Assembly: GCF_048544455.1 (NCBI RefSeq)
Contig: NC_133534.1
Location: forward strand, 119,870,269 to 119,934,268
From: Silene latifolia
Taxonomy: Eukaryota; Streptophyta; Magnoliopsida; Caryophyllales; Caryophyllaceae
Length of the DNA stretch: 64,000 bases
Reading direction: 5' to 3'
The stretch's first letter is position 1. Each line of letters opens with the position of its first letter. This document shows, piece after piece, positions 34,668 to 45,540 of the stretch. The notes under the pieces are model-generated. The model made no database searches and had not been told where the DNA came from. It was given only the letters and a program-made list of their open reading frames with translations. The position numbers and the translations under genes are program-made.

Positions 34668-35720
34668 CTAATAAGAATTACCGCCATTGTGGTTACCTCC
34701 ACCCTTGTTGCTCTGACCTCCCCGGTTAGACCATGATCCAGCCGGTCTGTTACTCGCATAACTCTGTGTCGGCCCCTGAGAATAGCTCCCCTGAGCCGAT
34801 CTCTGAAAAGCCCCTGGTACACTCGTGCACTCATGTCTCATGTGGCCTACACCGCCACAGCCAAAGCAAGTCATCCCCCAACTACCACTACCGCTCCCAC
34901 GGCCACTCCCAAAGGAAGCCCCAGCACTGAACCCCGAACCAGAAGAAAACGCTCTAGCCTGACTGTGGTTGCCTTTCTTGTAATTAAATTGGCCACCACC
35001 TTCATTCTCAGCCATTCTTTTCTCACTACTTCTCTCCCGGGCCATCTCCACTAACCTCTCAGCTCTCCCAGCCCTCTCATAAGCTTCCTTAACATCAGTA
35101 AGGACTCCCACGGGTAACTTGTCCATAATCCTGGGTGTCAACCCCCTCTCAAATCTCAGCGCTAGGTTCTCCTCACTCAAACCCATGTCCTCAGCATATC
35201 TAGACTTCTCATTAAACTGCTTGTAGTACTCAGCAACCGACATATCAGATGTATTCCTAAACCCATCGAACTCCTCCCTCAGCTTACTCCTCACATGCTC
35301 AGGTACAAACTCTCTCCTCATAGCCCTCCGAAACTCTTCCCAAGGTATAGTAGGTAGGCCCTGCTTCGTATACATCTCTCTAGCACTCACTTTCACCTTA
35401 TCCCACCACTCACCAGCTGCCTCCCTCAAGTAGAACGCAACTTATTCTACTTTCATCTCATCAGGACAATGTATCAGGTCCAGAATGTTCTCCATCTCAT
35501 GATGCCAATTATCAAGAAGAATTGGCTCCCCAGTCCCCTTGTACTCTTTCGGGTTGAACCTCGCTATATAAAGACTGATCTTAGAGTGATCAACCCCCTT
35601 ATCCTTCCCCACTCTCTTTAGGGCCTCCGTAAGAGCATCTTGATGCTCCAACATCTTAACTATATCGTCGATGTTCATGCTCTCAGCTCTCGCATACAAA
35701 GCGGTTTTCTTTGGCGGCAT
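34668..35720 (-). pseudogene. Element B gag (one internal stop)
   Basis: Chromovirus gag. I choose the ATG at 35720 (MPPKKTALYARAESM) because it starts the conserved part; the upstream codons use no ATG in a good place. Gag core motifs include FNPKEYKGTGEP, EAAGEWWDKV and the MREFVPEHVRSKLR-like region. A CCHC knuckle, CFGCGGVGHMRHEC, follows, and then a glycine/serine/asparagine-rich tail. A TAA stop lies between 35442 and 35429, and another stop at 34668 separates gag from protease in the same frame. The protein would bind and package element RNA. Confidence 0.9.
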
Positions 35721-36482
35721 CTTGAAACTATATAAGAAAAGGTAGATATAAACATACATACCATAACCCAAAACACGAAAACATCCTGCCCAGAACCCAC
35801 TCGATCGAGTGTCTAAACCTACTCGATCGAGTAGCGGCTACTCGATCGAGTGCCCCGACTCCAGACCCCAAACAGACCTTCTGATCTCTGAAATACTCGA
35901 CCGAGTAGCATAAAAACACGATTCTGGTCATAAAAACGTCAAATTACCCACTCGATCGAGTACCTCACCTACTCGATCGAGTGCCCCCTACTCGATCGAG
36001 TTATGCTGACTCGTACATACTACCTGCATGTTATCTCTCATAACCCAACATACTATACAACCTCATAACCTCAACATTATAATATTACTAAGCACGCAAT
36101 TCTACACAATTTCTCATACAATCAACAAAAGAATCTACTTCATGTTATTAAATGCCACATAATAAACAACCATCATGCTTCTTTATACAAACCAACATAA
36201 AAACACACCCCACCAAATTTTCAATCACCATTCCAATTCTCCACTCCCAACATCCTACAACTCACAGCACATATCATTACTTTCACATATAAGCTGACAA
36301 ACACCACATACGACCTTGACACATACCCTTCCCATGTGACCGGTTCAAAATTGTAGGGCGAGTTCGCGACTTTAGGATGTCTCACAAGCCTTTGCATTAA
36401 CTCCTACAACCTTTACCCCGGGTTCATTTTAATTGACTCCCTATATTCATTAGATTCATTAGTTACAGGTTTCAGGATCGTC
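35721..36482 (-). other. Element B 5' leader with ACTCGATCGAGT cluster
   Basis: The untranslated leader between primer site and gag. It holds two groups of ACTCGATCGAGT dyads (35798-35854 and 35949-36004) with a one-mismatch ACTCGACCGAGT between them (35893-35904). The stretch 36320-36482 is closely related to 17860-18026 in element E. Confidence 0.8.
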
Positions 36483-36494
36483 GCTCTGATACCA
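36483..36494 (-). other. Element B primer-binding site (initiator Met tRNA)
   Basis: The plus strand reads GCTCTGATACCA, the reverse complement of TGGTATCAGAGC, 3 nt from the 5' LTR start at 36498. Confidence 0.9.
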
Positions 36495-36497
36495 TTT

Positions 36498-37873
36498 TGT
36501 AACACCCCCATACTCCAAGTGCCTTACCAGGACCACTCAGGTATAAAGCTGTTACCATCTCGGTTCCCCGAGGCAATGATAATCATAAGACAATAACGAA
36601 ACAACATTTAAATAGTATAAGTTTAGTGAAAGAATACAATCCAAAACCAAATGCCCAAAAATACAGGTTACATGTTCTCAAAACAATTATCTAACCAACT
36701 AAATGAAAATGTCTGACAAATTACTAAAGCTACAGCGGAAGACTCTATCATCTGAAGGTGACACATCCCAGCTAGCCCATGTATCTCGACTTATACCTGC
36801 TTAACAACTGCTCACCATCCCCGAATGGATCACCACAGTTTTTAAAACAATAAACGGGGTCAGTACTAATCACCCAATGTATATAACTCAACAACACAAC
36901 AAACAACACAGCTCAATCGTCACAGATATACTCCGAACTCCATCACCAACTCCACAACACTGACTACACATTAAAGTGTGTAGCCCTGCCAGAGTACCCA
37001 TTGCAACAGGTTACTCCTCGCCACCAGTGGGGGACCGCAGGCCGTTCCCACCTAAGCCCTGCTCATCTCCTTCGAGCGATAAACCCAAATCCATTAATGT
37101 GCACATCCCTTCTGTGGCGGGTTCCACAGAAGGCGAATAATGGGCGTGAAGCCACTCCCGCAAGTGACTCCACTCAGCCAGGGACGCACCACGAAGAACA
37201 CAGACAGATACAAACAATCACAACTACTAATCAGCAATCAAAACCAACAACCGTCACAATACTCGTATGATAACAATCAACAATCACAAATCACCACCAA
37301 CACATTATAGGACTAATACTGAGTAGGGAAACCCTACCTGGAAAGCAACACAGTCAGACGATCTCAACAGCTGTTATCAAAAGGCCTCCTCTACGAATCC
37401 TCCTCCTACCACCACATATATCACTAACCACACAAAACTAACACAAATCCCCAAATCCCAAAATTAGGGTTTAACAAAACTTAACTAAATTTAACAAATT
37501 CGGTACGTAGATCTTACCCTCGACGTAAGGATCAGAACGATGTAAAGAAAGATAAATTCCGACCTTCCAAGCTCCGGGATTTGTCAATAATGCGATGAAT
37601 GCGAAGTACGTAGGTTGAAATCTCTTTTTCAAAGTAATTAGGTTTGTAAAAGCGTATTATGAAAGTGACGGAAGTGTTAATATATTAATTCGCATTATTA
37701 ACAAAACCCGACAAAACATTACCCGTAAACCGGGCTACTCGATCGAGTAACTGACGTACTCGATCGAGTACCCTACAGGTCAGAAACTATTTTAAATCGC
37801 AAAACACCCTTACTCGACAGAGTAAGGCCCACTCGATAGAGCACCCAGAGACTCATAAAACCGTAGTATTACA
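36498..37873 (-). repeat. Element B 5' LTR
   Basis: Bounded by TGTAACACCC and ATTACA and next to the primer site. It nearly matches 18417-19861 but has only two ACTCGATCGAGT dyads (37736-37770) where the 3' LTR has six. A TATA-like A/T run lies at 37678-37688. Confidence 0.92.
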
Positions 37874-37878
37874 CAATA

Positions 37879-38884
37879 TAAGATAATACAACAACAACAC
37901 ACTTACACAATTCTCCAACACCATCACATTACCAATCACCTGACTAGCCTGAAGGTGTAGCCCTGCCAGATTACAGCCGCAACCAGTAATCCACACCGCC
38001 AGTGGGAGACCGCAGCCGTTCCCACATAAGCCTCGTTCATCTTTACCGAGCGAAAACCCATGTTCCTTAATGTGCACATCCCCTCTTGTTGCGGGTTCCA
38101 CAAGGGGCGAATCAAGGGCATGAAGCCACTCCCACAAGTGACTACACTCAGGCGAGGGCACACCTCGTGAATCACAGACAAACAACAATAACCAACTACA
38201 ACATCAACAATTAACAATTTAATACGATATAGATAAAATGACATCAACCAACCATCAACAACCAATCAACCATCTAATATACATGTAAACAATAACTGAG
38301 AAGGAAACCCTACCTGGAAATGCAATCACCGCAATCATCACAATAGCAGATCAGAAACGTTCCTCTACGAAATCACCTCATATCAATCATACAATCATAC
38401 AATCACCATCTATTACCAAAATACTCCCAAAACCCCCAAATTACCCAATTAGGGTTTAAATCAAAATCAACGAAATAATACAAAAACTGTACTAGGATCT
38501 TACCCACAATACGACGGTCTCAACGGTGTAAAGAACTATCGATTCCGACGACTCAAGCCCTTGGATTTCGTAGCAATGTGAGAGAGAAGAGCTATGTAAC
38601 TTTGTTTTCTCTTTTATGAAACTTAATATGATGTAAAATTAAAAAGAAACTAGTAAATATCCCTTATATACCAATCTCGCGTTGCTATCAAAACCCGGCC
38701 AAAAACCCGTAAAAACCCTCGCACTCGATCGAGTACGTGAGTTACTCGATCGAGTGGCCCCTACTCGGTCAAGTACCCAACAGAAACAGACAGAACACTG
38801 TGTGGAACGCCAACACACACTTACTCGACAGAGTAAGCCCTACTCGATAGAGTACCCAACAGCTCATAAACCTCAGGTATCACA
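37879..38884 (-). repeat. Element E 5' LTR, second part
   Basis: Continues the E LTR after B and corresponds to 4480-5028 plus 13375-13754. It includes the empty target site of element A (38491-38505), a minus-strand TATA-like box (about 38660-38668) and an ACTCGATCGAGT cluster (38722-38855). It ends TATCACA at 38884. Confidence 0.8.
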
Positions 38885-39668
38885 GTTCTAAGCTAGGTTT
38901 TCATGTGATAATGGGAGGTGTTCATGTCTTCTGTGAAGGGTGTAGGTAATGGGGTATATTTACGAAATAATTAGCAGTTAGGCTCGGGTCGTATTGCTGC
39001 TGGTTTCGTGAGTTTGCTAGGGTTTGGAGAGTGGGTTTCTTGAGGTTTAAGGCACGGTAATATAGGTATGGAAAGGAGGTAGTCGGGTCTTGGTTTGTGT
39101 AGTTGGTAGATACGAGTTTTGGGCGGAAAAGGAGCAGGTTTGGTGATGAGAAATTGAACGGTGTTGGGCTATTTCGTGTGGACTGGTTGGAACTCGAAAA
39201 TGGCTGGTTTGGGCTACTAGTAAGGGTGTTCGAACCATGGACTATGGGAGGCTAGGTGAGTTCAAGATAATCGGGTTTAATCGGATTAAAAATTGTCTTT
39301 TTATCGCTTTGAAAACTCTTTTTAAAACGAATAAACGAATGATAAATAATCAAAATAAAAACTCGAAAATTTGAAATTATTTCATTAAAAATCATTTGGT
39401 CAAAAATGCATTTTGTTTAAAATCAATTTGTTAAGAAGTTATTTTTCAAATAAACTTTTAAATTAATTTCAAATAAATAAAACATTTAAAGACCTTATAA
39501 AAATTAACCAAAATAAAGACACTTTTATTCGATCTATATCATCAATCTAACTCCATTGATCTCGTCAGTTGGATTTTACCCCCGCTCATACACTAACGTC
39601 CTATCATCATCGGGTATTTTTCAGGAGTCTTATAAATGCCAGTATAGTGACGAATACGAGTATCTACA
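38885..39668 (+). repeat. Putative Tat/Ogre-like LTR, right part
   Basis: This continues the host LTR after element E. It is A/T-rich and ends GAGTATCTACA, an LTR 3' terminus style familiar from Tat/Ogre elements. Joined to 2809-4080 it gives an LTR of about 2.05 kb. What follows at 39669 is an Athila-like fragment in the same orientation, not a Tat primer-binding site, so this would be a 3' LTR with its element to the left. Confidence 0.4.
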
Positions 39669-39732
39669 ATATTCAAGGCTAATTAATACTATCTTGTCAA
39701 AGTTTTAAGAAATTCAAGGCATTTTCTTTGGG

Positions 39733-41153
39733 ATGGCTAGGACAAAGGAAACACCAAGGCACCAAGTGAGGCTAATCTAACAAAAAAGCAAAGAACATTG
39801 GCATCTAAGGCAATTAAGGTATCAAATATTGTGGAGAGGCAACATCAAACGGTTATGGTTCCCGACATTCAAACAATCGAGCCACTTGAAGGATTTTCGG
39901 AGTTAAATCTTTATTGACGTAGATCATAAGAAATCCTTTGCTTCTCTACTAAGTAAGAATATTTTAGCTACCAAGTTCCTATGCTATGATACATTATACA
40001 AACTTGGTATCTTGAAAGATACACGATCCTTCTTCGAGTCTATGAGTCTAGGCACATTTTTCGACATGCATGAAATGAAATATAAAGTATTGACCCTTGA
40101 ATTCATTTGTTTATTGAAGATAACTAGACAAGAGGATCAAAAATACTTGGAATTTCGTCTTGCCAACAAATCCTGTAAAATTGAAATTCGTGCTTTTGCT
40201 AAAGTACTTGGAGTAAAAATGCCTTTTCGATCATCAAAGAAACCACACAAGTTTGATGCCAAGCCTTTATGGAAAGCCATTTTGGGGAAAGAGTTTACTA
40301 CTTTCAAGGCTCAGCCTTATTTGTTCATCTCCCAGCTATTAGGATTTGGCATCGTTTCGTGGCTAATACTTTGATAGAAAGAAAAGATGCTTTTACTCTA
40401 TCGGAGCTTAATATGCCTTTCTTTGAGTCTGTTCTCAATGTCCAAGGGTCTTCCAAATCTGATGACAACATTTTTCAATTTTTGATAGACCGTTGGATGG
40501 ACTTATCATCGGGCAAGGAAAAGATGACTTTCATTATCAATGGTGGTTTTAGAACTAAGCTAGCAAAACACTTTGACCCCAACTTCAACCTTGATGGCAC
40601 TTACAAGCCTATCAAAGGGGAAACATGCATGGACATGTATATGCTAGCTTACCGTTTCAATTGGGTAAAGAAGAATGACGATAACAAGACCGTAGAATGG
40701 TTGATGAAGGATTCCCCTTATCTCCCATTAACGGATAATGTATTCTCTCGCCTTGCAAAGTGAAGGGAAAACTATCTTCTCTCAATATATAAAACAAACA
40801 CAACAACTCAAGGAGATGAGTCGCCTTCGCCTTCAAGTTCTCAAGTACCTCCCTCAACCTTGGTAATTCCTCCTTATCTTTTTCCATACAAGCCTTATGT
40901 CTACGATGATACCAATGTCATGAAAGGGAAAGACTATGTCTCTGGTTTAATGAAAAATATCCATAAAGAGATGTAGAAAGATCGGGCCAATAGTTATTAT
41001 GGCCAATACCCGCCTTCATACAATTTGGCTAGGAAAGGGTTGCTTGACCCTAACGGGTCATTGCCGGAGTGGGTGGATAGAAAAGTTTTCTTCCCAGACT
41101 TGTACACTTCAATAGATAAAGAGGTGGTGTGTGGAGATGGAAATGGGAGTTAT
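39733..41153 (+). pseudogene. ORFX of element F, first part
   Basis: Homologue of the C ORFX. ATG 39733 reads MARTKETPRHQV, then the frame shifts; the next frame carries KKQRTLASKAIK. The core is recognisable (KVLTLEFICLLKI, LEFRLANKS, KPLWKAILGKEF, PAIRIWHRFVANTLIERKD, LAKHFDPNFNLDG), with shifts near 40330 and a stop at about 40761. Downstream, IPPYLFPYKPYVYDD and YYGQYPPSYNLARKGLLDP match C's IPPYPYDYEE and YLAQYPPLLHLARQGLLDP. The copia element interrupts it just before the acidic tail. Several shifts and stops show it is dead. Confidence 0.8.
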
Positions 41154-42419
41154 TGTTGGAGTATGTATCCTCAACAATAATGCGATCACATTATTAAAAT
41201 CATGATAAGAATACATGAAGGGATGATTCATATTTATACGTCAACTGATCAGCATTAATCAGTAATGATTGGCTGACTAGAGTTTGACATTACTGTCGTT
41301 TGACGATGGTCATCAGTTGATCCCTTAAGGTCACACCCAAAGGACGATTCCCTTAATAGATAAATTAATTAATTGTATATTGATACAGATTAATTAATTC
41401 CTTAAAAATTTGAACAATTCACGTATGTGAGTAAGAATATGAATCTTATTGTAATTCGATTAAATGAGATTCGTTTTCGTTTTAGTAATTAAGATGTTAT
41501 ATTACTAAAAATTTTGTTTTATGAAACAATTGAACTAAGAATGAACGGTTAATTATAATTACAATATGTTGTATATTATATTAACATGTACCATTTTATT
41601 TACTTGTAATTGTGAATTACTAGTCAAATGTTGTATATAATTAAATTAATATATGTAATGATATTTAATTGTTAAATATGCATTAATATTATTAATAACA
41701 TGTTACATGTCACATGTCACAAATTATATGATAAAATAGCAAATTGACAAAAATAAAATGGACTCCATTTTAACCAAGGGTCACCGGTTTTATAGGGTGG
41801 TTTAGGTGGAATGGTTAAATTGTTTTATTAGTGCTAAACACAATGATTATTTTCTAAACCTAAACTACACCCTAGTATTTTTGAGAAGAACAATTGAAAA
41901 AGTATTTTTGCATGCATTGGCTCCCTTGTCCCTCTCCCTCCACTGGTTTTCCACTCCCCCAACAATAATAAGAATTGTTCTTATTCATTCTTACATTTTT
42001 ACTTACTTCTTTCTCTACACATTTTCTCTAAAAATAAAGTTTGAGAAATAATTGTTCTAAAATCTAATTTATAAATTACTAGAAGTAGTAATCCAAAATA
42101 ATATTAGATTATATTTAAGGTTAGCTACTAATATAATCTAGTCAATTAATTAGTAGTTTTAAGGGATGTCTTGGTGCAATTGATATGAGGTTTTCACATT
42201 ATTGGGACTAAGGGGACCATCCATTTACTTTGAGGTCAAGAACAAGTTAAGAAAAGTGTTCTTACTTATGCTCTTTAAACCGTTTTCATCATTGTAAGGA
42301 ACCTTGTTCTTACTTTTCTATTTTATTATGTTATGCATGCATTAGATCAACATCTATTTTAAGGAGTATTTTAGATATTAATTAAAAGATTTTAATATGA
42401 GGGTTAATAAATCCTTTCA
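41154..42419 (+). repeat. Copia 5' LTR
   Basis: TGTTGG...TTTCA, A/T-rich, directly followed by the primer site. Compare 48631-49827. Confidence 0.92.
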
Positions 42420-42421
42420 AG

Positions 42422-42433
42422 TGGTATCAGAGC
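42422..42433 (+). other. Copia primer-binding site (initiator Met tRNA)
   Basis: Exact TGGTATCAGAGC, 2 nt after the 5' LTR, the standard copia arrangement. Confidence 0.95.
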
Positions 42434-44540
42434 TTAGGTTGTTGCATGCATAATCGGCTTAGGTTTTCCGACTAAATTAAAACTAGAAATTTGTGATTTA
42501 TATGATTAAGCCACGAAAATATTTTGCATGTTTAGTATTCTAGTCCTAAAATGAATTTAGGTCATTTTGATGATTTATGGTGATTTATGGCTTATTTTAA
42601 TGATTTTAGTAATTTATTACATTTTAATGTATAAAATGGTGTTTAAAATGCTAAAAATAGTTAGACTAAGTTTCTGACCTTAAATTTTTTTTAATGACCT
42701 CACATGCATATTTTACTTATTATATATAAAATTTCGTATAAATTTGATTTATTTTGCATGATTTATAATTTTTATGAGATAAAAATGAGATAAATGGAGG
42801 TAAAATGATTAAAATTAGTTAAATTTCGAAACAGGCCATGAAATTTTAATATGTTGTCACATGCATATTTTACTCACTGTGTATAAAATTTTAGATGAAC
42901 TTGATTCATTTTGCATGATTTATGAAGTTTTAGTGTAAACATGACATAAATAGTGACTATTTTTGCAAAAATAGCTAAAATGAAATACATGGCATGAGAA
43001 AATTATTTTAGGTTGCATTATTATCCCATATATCAGATATAAAGTTGGAACATTGATTAGATTAATTTTCATATGCTTTAGATATTTTATTTGATAAAAC
43101 CGATTAATTGCAACTATATTTTTCTTGAAATAAATTCGAAAATTTTAACCTTGATTTTTGACATTATGAGTGTCATGGAATTATTCTAGAATGTTCAAAA
43201 ATTTAAAATTAAAATTTTAAAACTATTGTAATTAAATTTGGATTTATTTCATAAAAGGTTATGATTTTAAGGTAAAAAATGAGCATAAATGTTTAATCAA
43301 GTTGAATTATTGTCAAAAATTAATTAATGACTAATTTTTGAGTCCTAAGGTGTTAGGATAATTAACTTGGACTAAAATTAGATTTTAGTAATATTTTGTG
43401 TAATTTTAATAAGTTAAAGATCGCAAATATACATAAAACCGGATTATATTTACGATATAAGTTTATATAGGGCGATTTGACACATTTTGGCATGTTAGAT
43501 ACATATTATAATACTGCATTTTTTATTGATGAATGTCAGATTTCTTTTATATAATTTTGAATTGTGTACTTTTATCTTAGTATGGCTTAGTTTTAATCGA
43601 TATTACCCGTAATGTAAGAGAATATTGATTCGGTTGTAATATATTGTGATCTCGTATCACTTTTATTTTATTTTATTAGATTTTATTTTACAAATGTATA
43701 ATAGGAAGTGCTATATACATTTTATTATTTAATTATTTGTAATTCCGGAGTTTCCTAAAGACGGTGGCATTCGGGAAGGAGTTCCGATCAAGATGGTGTA
43801 TGTTTATCCTTGGGAGGCGTGTCACGTGAAGAATCAAGGGACCAAAGGAGTTGGTTTCTGAATTTGTAATAGAATATAAGATTTTCTATTTTAGGAATGG
43901 CCATACTAGGAAATTTATTTCTTTATTTGCTTGCTTTATATGTTTGCATGCATTGCCAAATCGTCATAACTTCACGTGCATATTTTATCGTCCTATCGAC
44001 TATTGTCAATTATAATTATCGAGTATTCATTGACTTAGTTCACTTAAAGATGATAGATAATAAATCGACAAGACCTCACACATATTTAAAATTGAGATTA
44101 GCCTCACCAAATACTAGTAATCATGAATCCCTTTGACATTTGGGGTAGATTGGATTCCCCGGGGTACTTTCATTAATAATTGGGTAAGTAGGGTAATAAA
44201 ACGTTATTACATGCAAAATTTGGTTGGACTCAACGGGATATAAAGACTAGTCTTATGTTCCGGGGCTAGAGATGGAATTTATGAAATACATCGACCGAGA
44301 AATCTATAGTAGAATCAATTAAAAAGTTAATTCACCAAATTTATGCAAGCATGGGATGTATCGGTTTTCCGTGCCCATGTTTGTGTAAAGATGGATCTCG
44401 GAATCATTTATATAATTTAGGTGCAAGTTCATTATATAAATGCATAATTTTAAAACCTTGTTAAATATGTTTACAAGTAAAATGATAAATGTTAATTGTT
44501 TCCTTCAATTCCTTTTTGTAGTCAATTTGATTAATTTGCA
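42434..44540 (+). other. Long A/T-rich leader of the copia element
   Basis: There are 2.1 kb between primer site and gag without a credible frame. A less A/T-rich island at about 43740-43870 (TTCCTAAAGACGGTGGCATTC) stands out. TTTTTGTAG at about 44513-44521, 20 nt before the gag ATG, resembles a 3' splice site, so part of the leader could be an intron. That is speculation. Confidence 0.5.
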
Positions 44541-45418
44541 ATGGCAACTCCGATTTCATCCGCTTCTACAAGTGGAACCGCTCCACCTCTCACCAATGCT
44601 TCTTGGCTCCGATCCTTTATGGATCGATGTAAACTTGATAAGAATGGGACTAAGTTTGCCGATTGGGACGCGCAACTTCGCTTAGCCGCTGAAGGTGACG
44701 ACAAGCTTCGTTACCTTACCGAAGCCGCTCCCGCTATACCTACTACTAGGTCCATCTCCGCGGTTAGGGAGGCCTATGAGGCTTACCTAAATGAATCGGC
44801 CGCGAAAGAATGTCTTGATCTTCTCTATGGAAGCCGATCTCCAAAGGAGTGCTATTAAGATAGGCACCGCCTATGAGATCTACACCAAACTTGTGACCAT
44901 GTTTTCACAAGCTCCTAGGATAATCCAATATGAGGAGGCCTCCGCATTCTTTAAGCTCAACATTAAAGAGGGTCAAAAGGTTAGCCCCCATGTCCTCAAA
45001 TTGATTGAGCATGTAGAGACGCTCAATTTGCAAGAGGTTAAAATTTACGAACAACTCGTCATTGACCGAGTTCTCCATTCCTTGAATCGCATCAAAGCAT
45101 ATGTTCAGTTTAAGGTAAACTACAACATGCAAAACATGAATACCTCTCTCCATGAATTGCACAACTTGCTTGTACGAGCCGAGAGAGACATGGGTCTCAA
45201 TGTGAATACGACCAAGGATGTGCTCAATATTAATGATAAGAGCAAGGGGAAATTCAAGAAAAGCGCTAGAAAGGGTAAGAAACCCACTCCCAACAAGGGC
45301 AAAGGGAAAGCTATTGGGAATAGCTCATCCAAGCCCACAAGGGTGCATCTTCCGAAGATAAGTGCCACTATTGTTGTGGTACGGGCCATTGGAAACGTAA
45401 TTGTCCAAAGTATCTAGG
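44541..45418 (+). pseudogene. Copia gag (frameshifted)
   Basis: Gag of the UBN2-type copia family. ATG 44541 gives MATPISSASTSGTAPP. Motifs are FADWDAQLRLAAEGDDKL and YEAYLNESAAKECL, then after a frameshift near 44812 FSMEADLQRSAIKIG, EGQKVSPHVLKLIEHVETL and LHELHNLLVRAERDM, then a lysine-rich stretch. A CCHC knuckle, CHYCCGTGHWKRNC, is readable in a further frame at about 45362-45405. Two shifts break the protein, which would have bound element RNA. Confidence 0.88.
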
Positions 45419-45540
45419 AGATGTCAAAGCTGGACGTGTGACTCCAGTAGATAATAAATTCTCTAATGTATTGTGTTATTGATATAAATCCCGACTTTGG
45501 TATTTAGATACAAGTTGTGATTCTCACCCCCTTTAAATGT
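45419..45540 (+). pseudogene. Copia protease remnant
   Basis: WYLDTSCDSH (about 45496-45525) corresponds to the copia protease active site, usually WxLDTGCxSH, with the glycine after DT replaced by serine. The remaining protease cannot be followed. Confidence 0.65.

Larger units (their letters stand above)
18417..37873 (-). mobile_element. Element B: Tekay/Del-like chromovirus, split by C
   Basis: Without the nested element C, B is about 8.4 kb, with LTRs of 1445 and 1376 bp starting TGTAACACCCCC and ending ATTACA. The flanks TAATA/CAATA suggest a 5-bp duplication with one mismatch. On the minus strand it encodes gag, protease, reverse transcriptase, RNase H, integrase and a chromodomain-like C terminus, in the order of Ty3/gypsy chromoviruses. 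The coding frame contains five in-frame stops and one frameshift besides the insertion of C. It is the only element in the window with a recognisable complete pol. Confidence 0.93.
4081..38884 (-). mobile_element. Element E: non-coding chromovirus-like LTR element, split by A and B
   Basis: E has LTRs of about 1.33 and 1.38 kb once insertions are removed, and a 4.3-kb internal region (13755-18041) with no gag or pol. Flanks GTTCG/GTTCT suggest a 5-bp target duplication with one mismatch. Its LTR start (TGTAACACCC, decayed to CGTAACACC on the right), its initiator-Met primer-binding site and about 180 bp of 5' leader are clearly related to element B, so E looks like a non-autonomous (LARD-type) partner of a Tekay/Del-like chromovirus. 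The element reads on the minus strand: the primer-binding site is on the right, the purine tract on the left. Each LTR was later hit by a different element. Confidence 0.75.
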
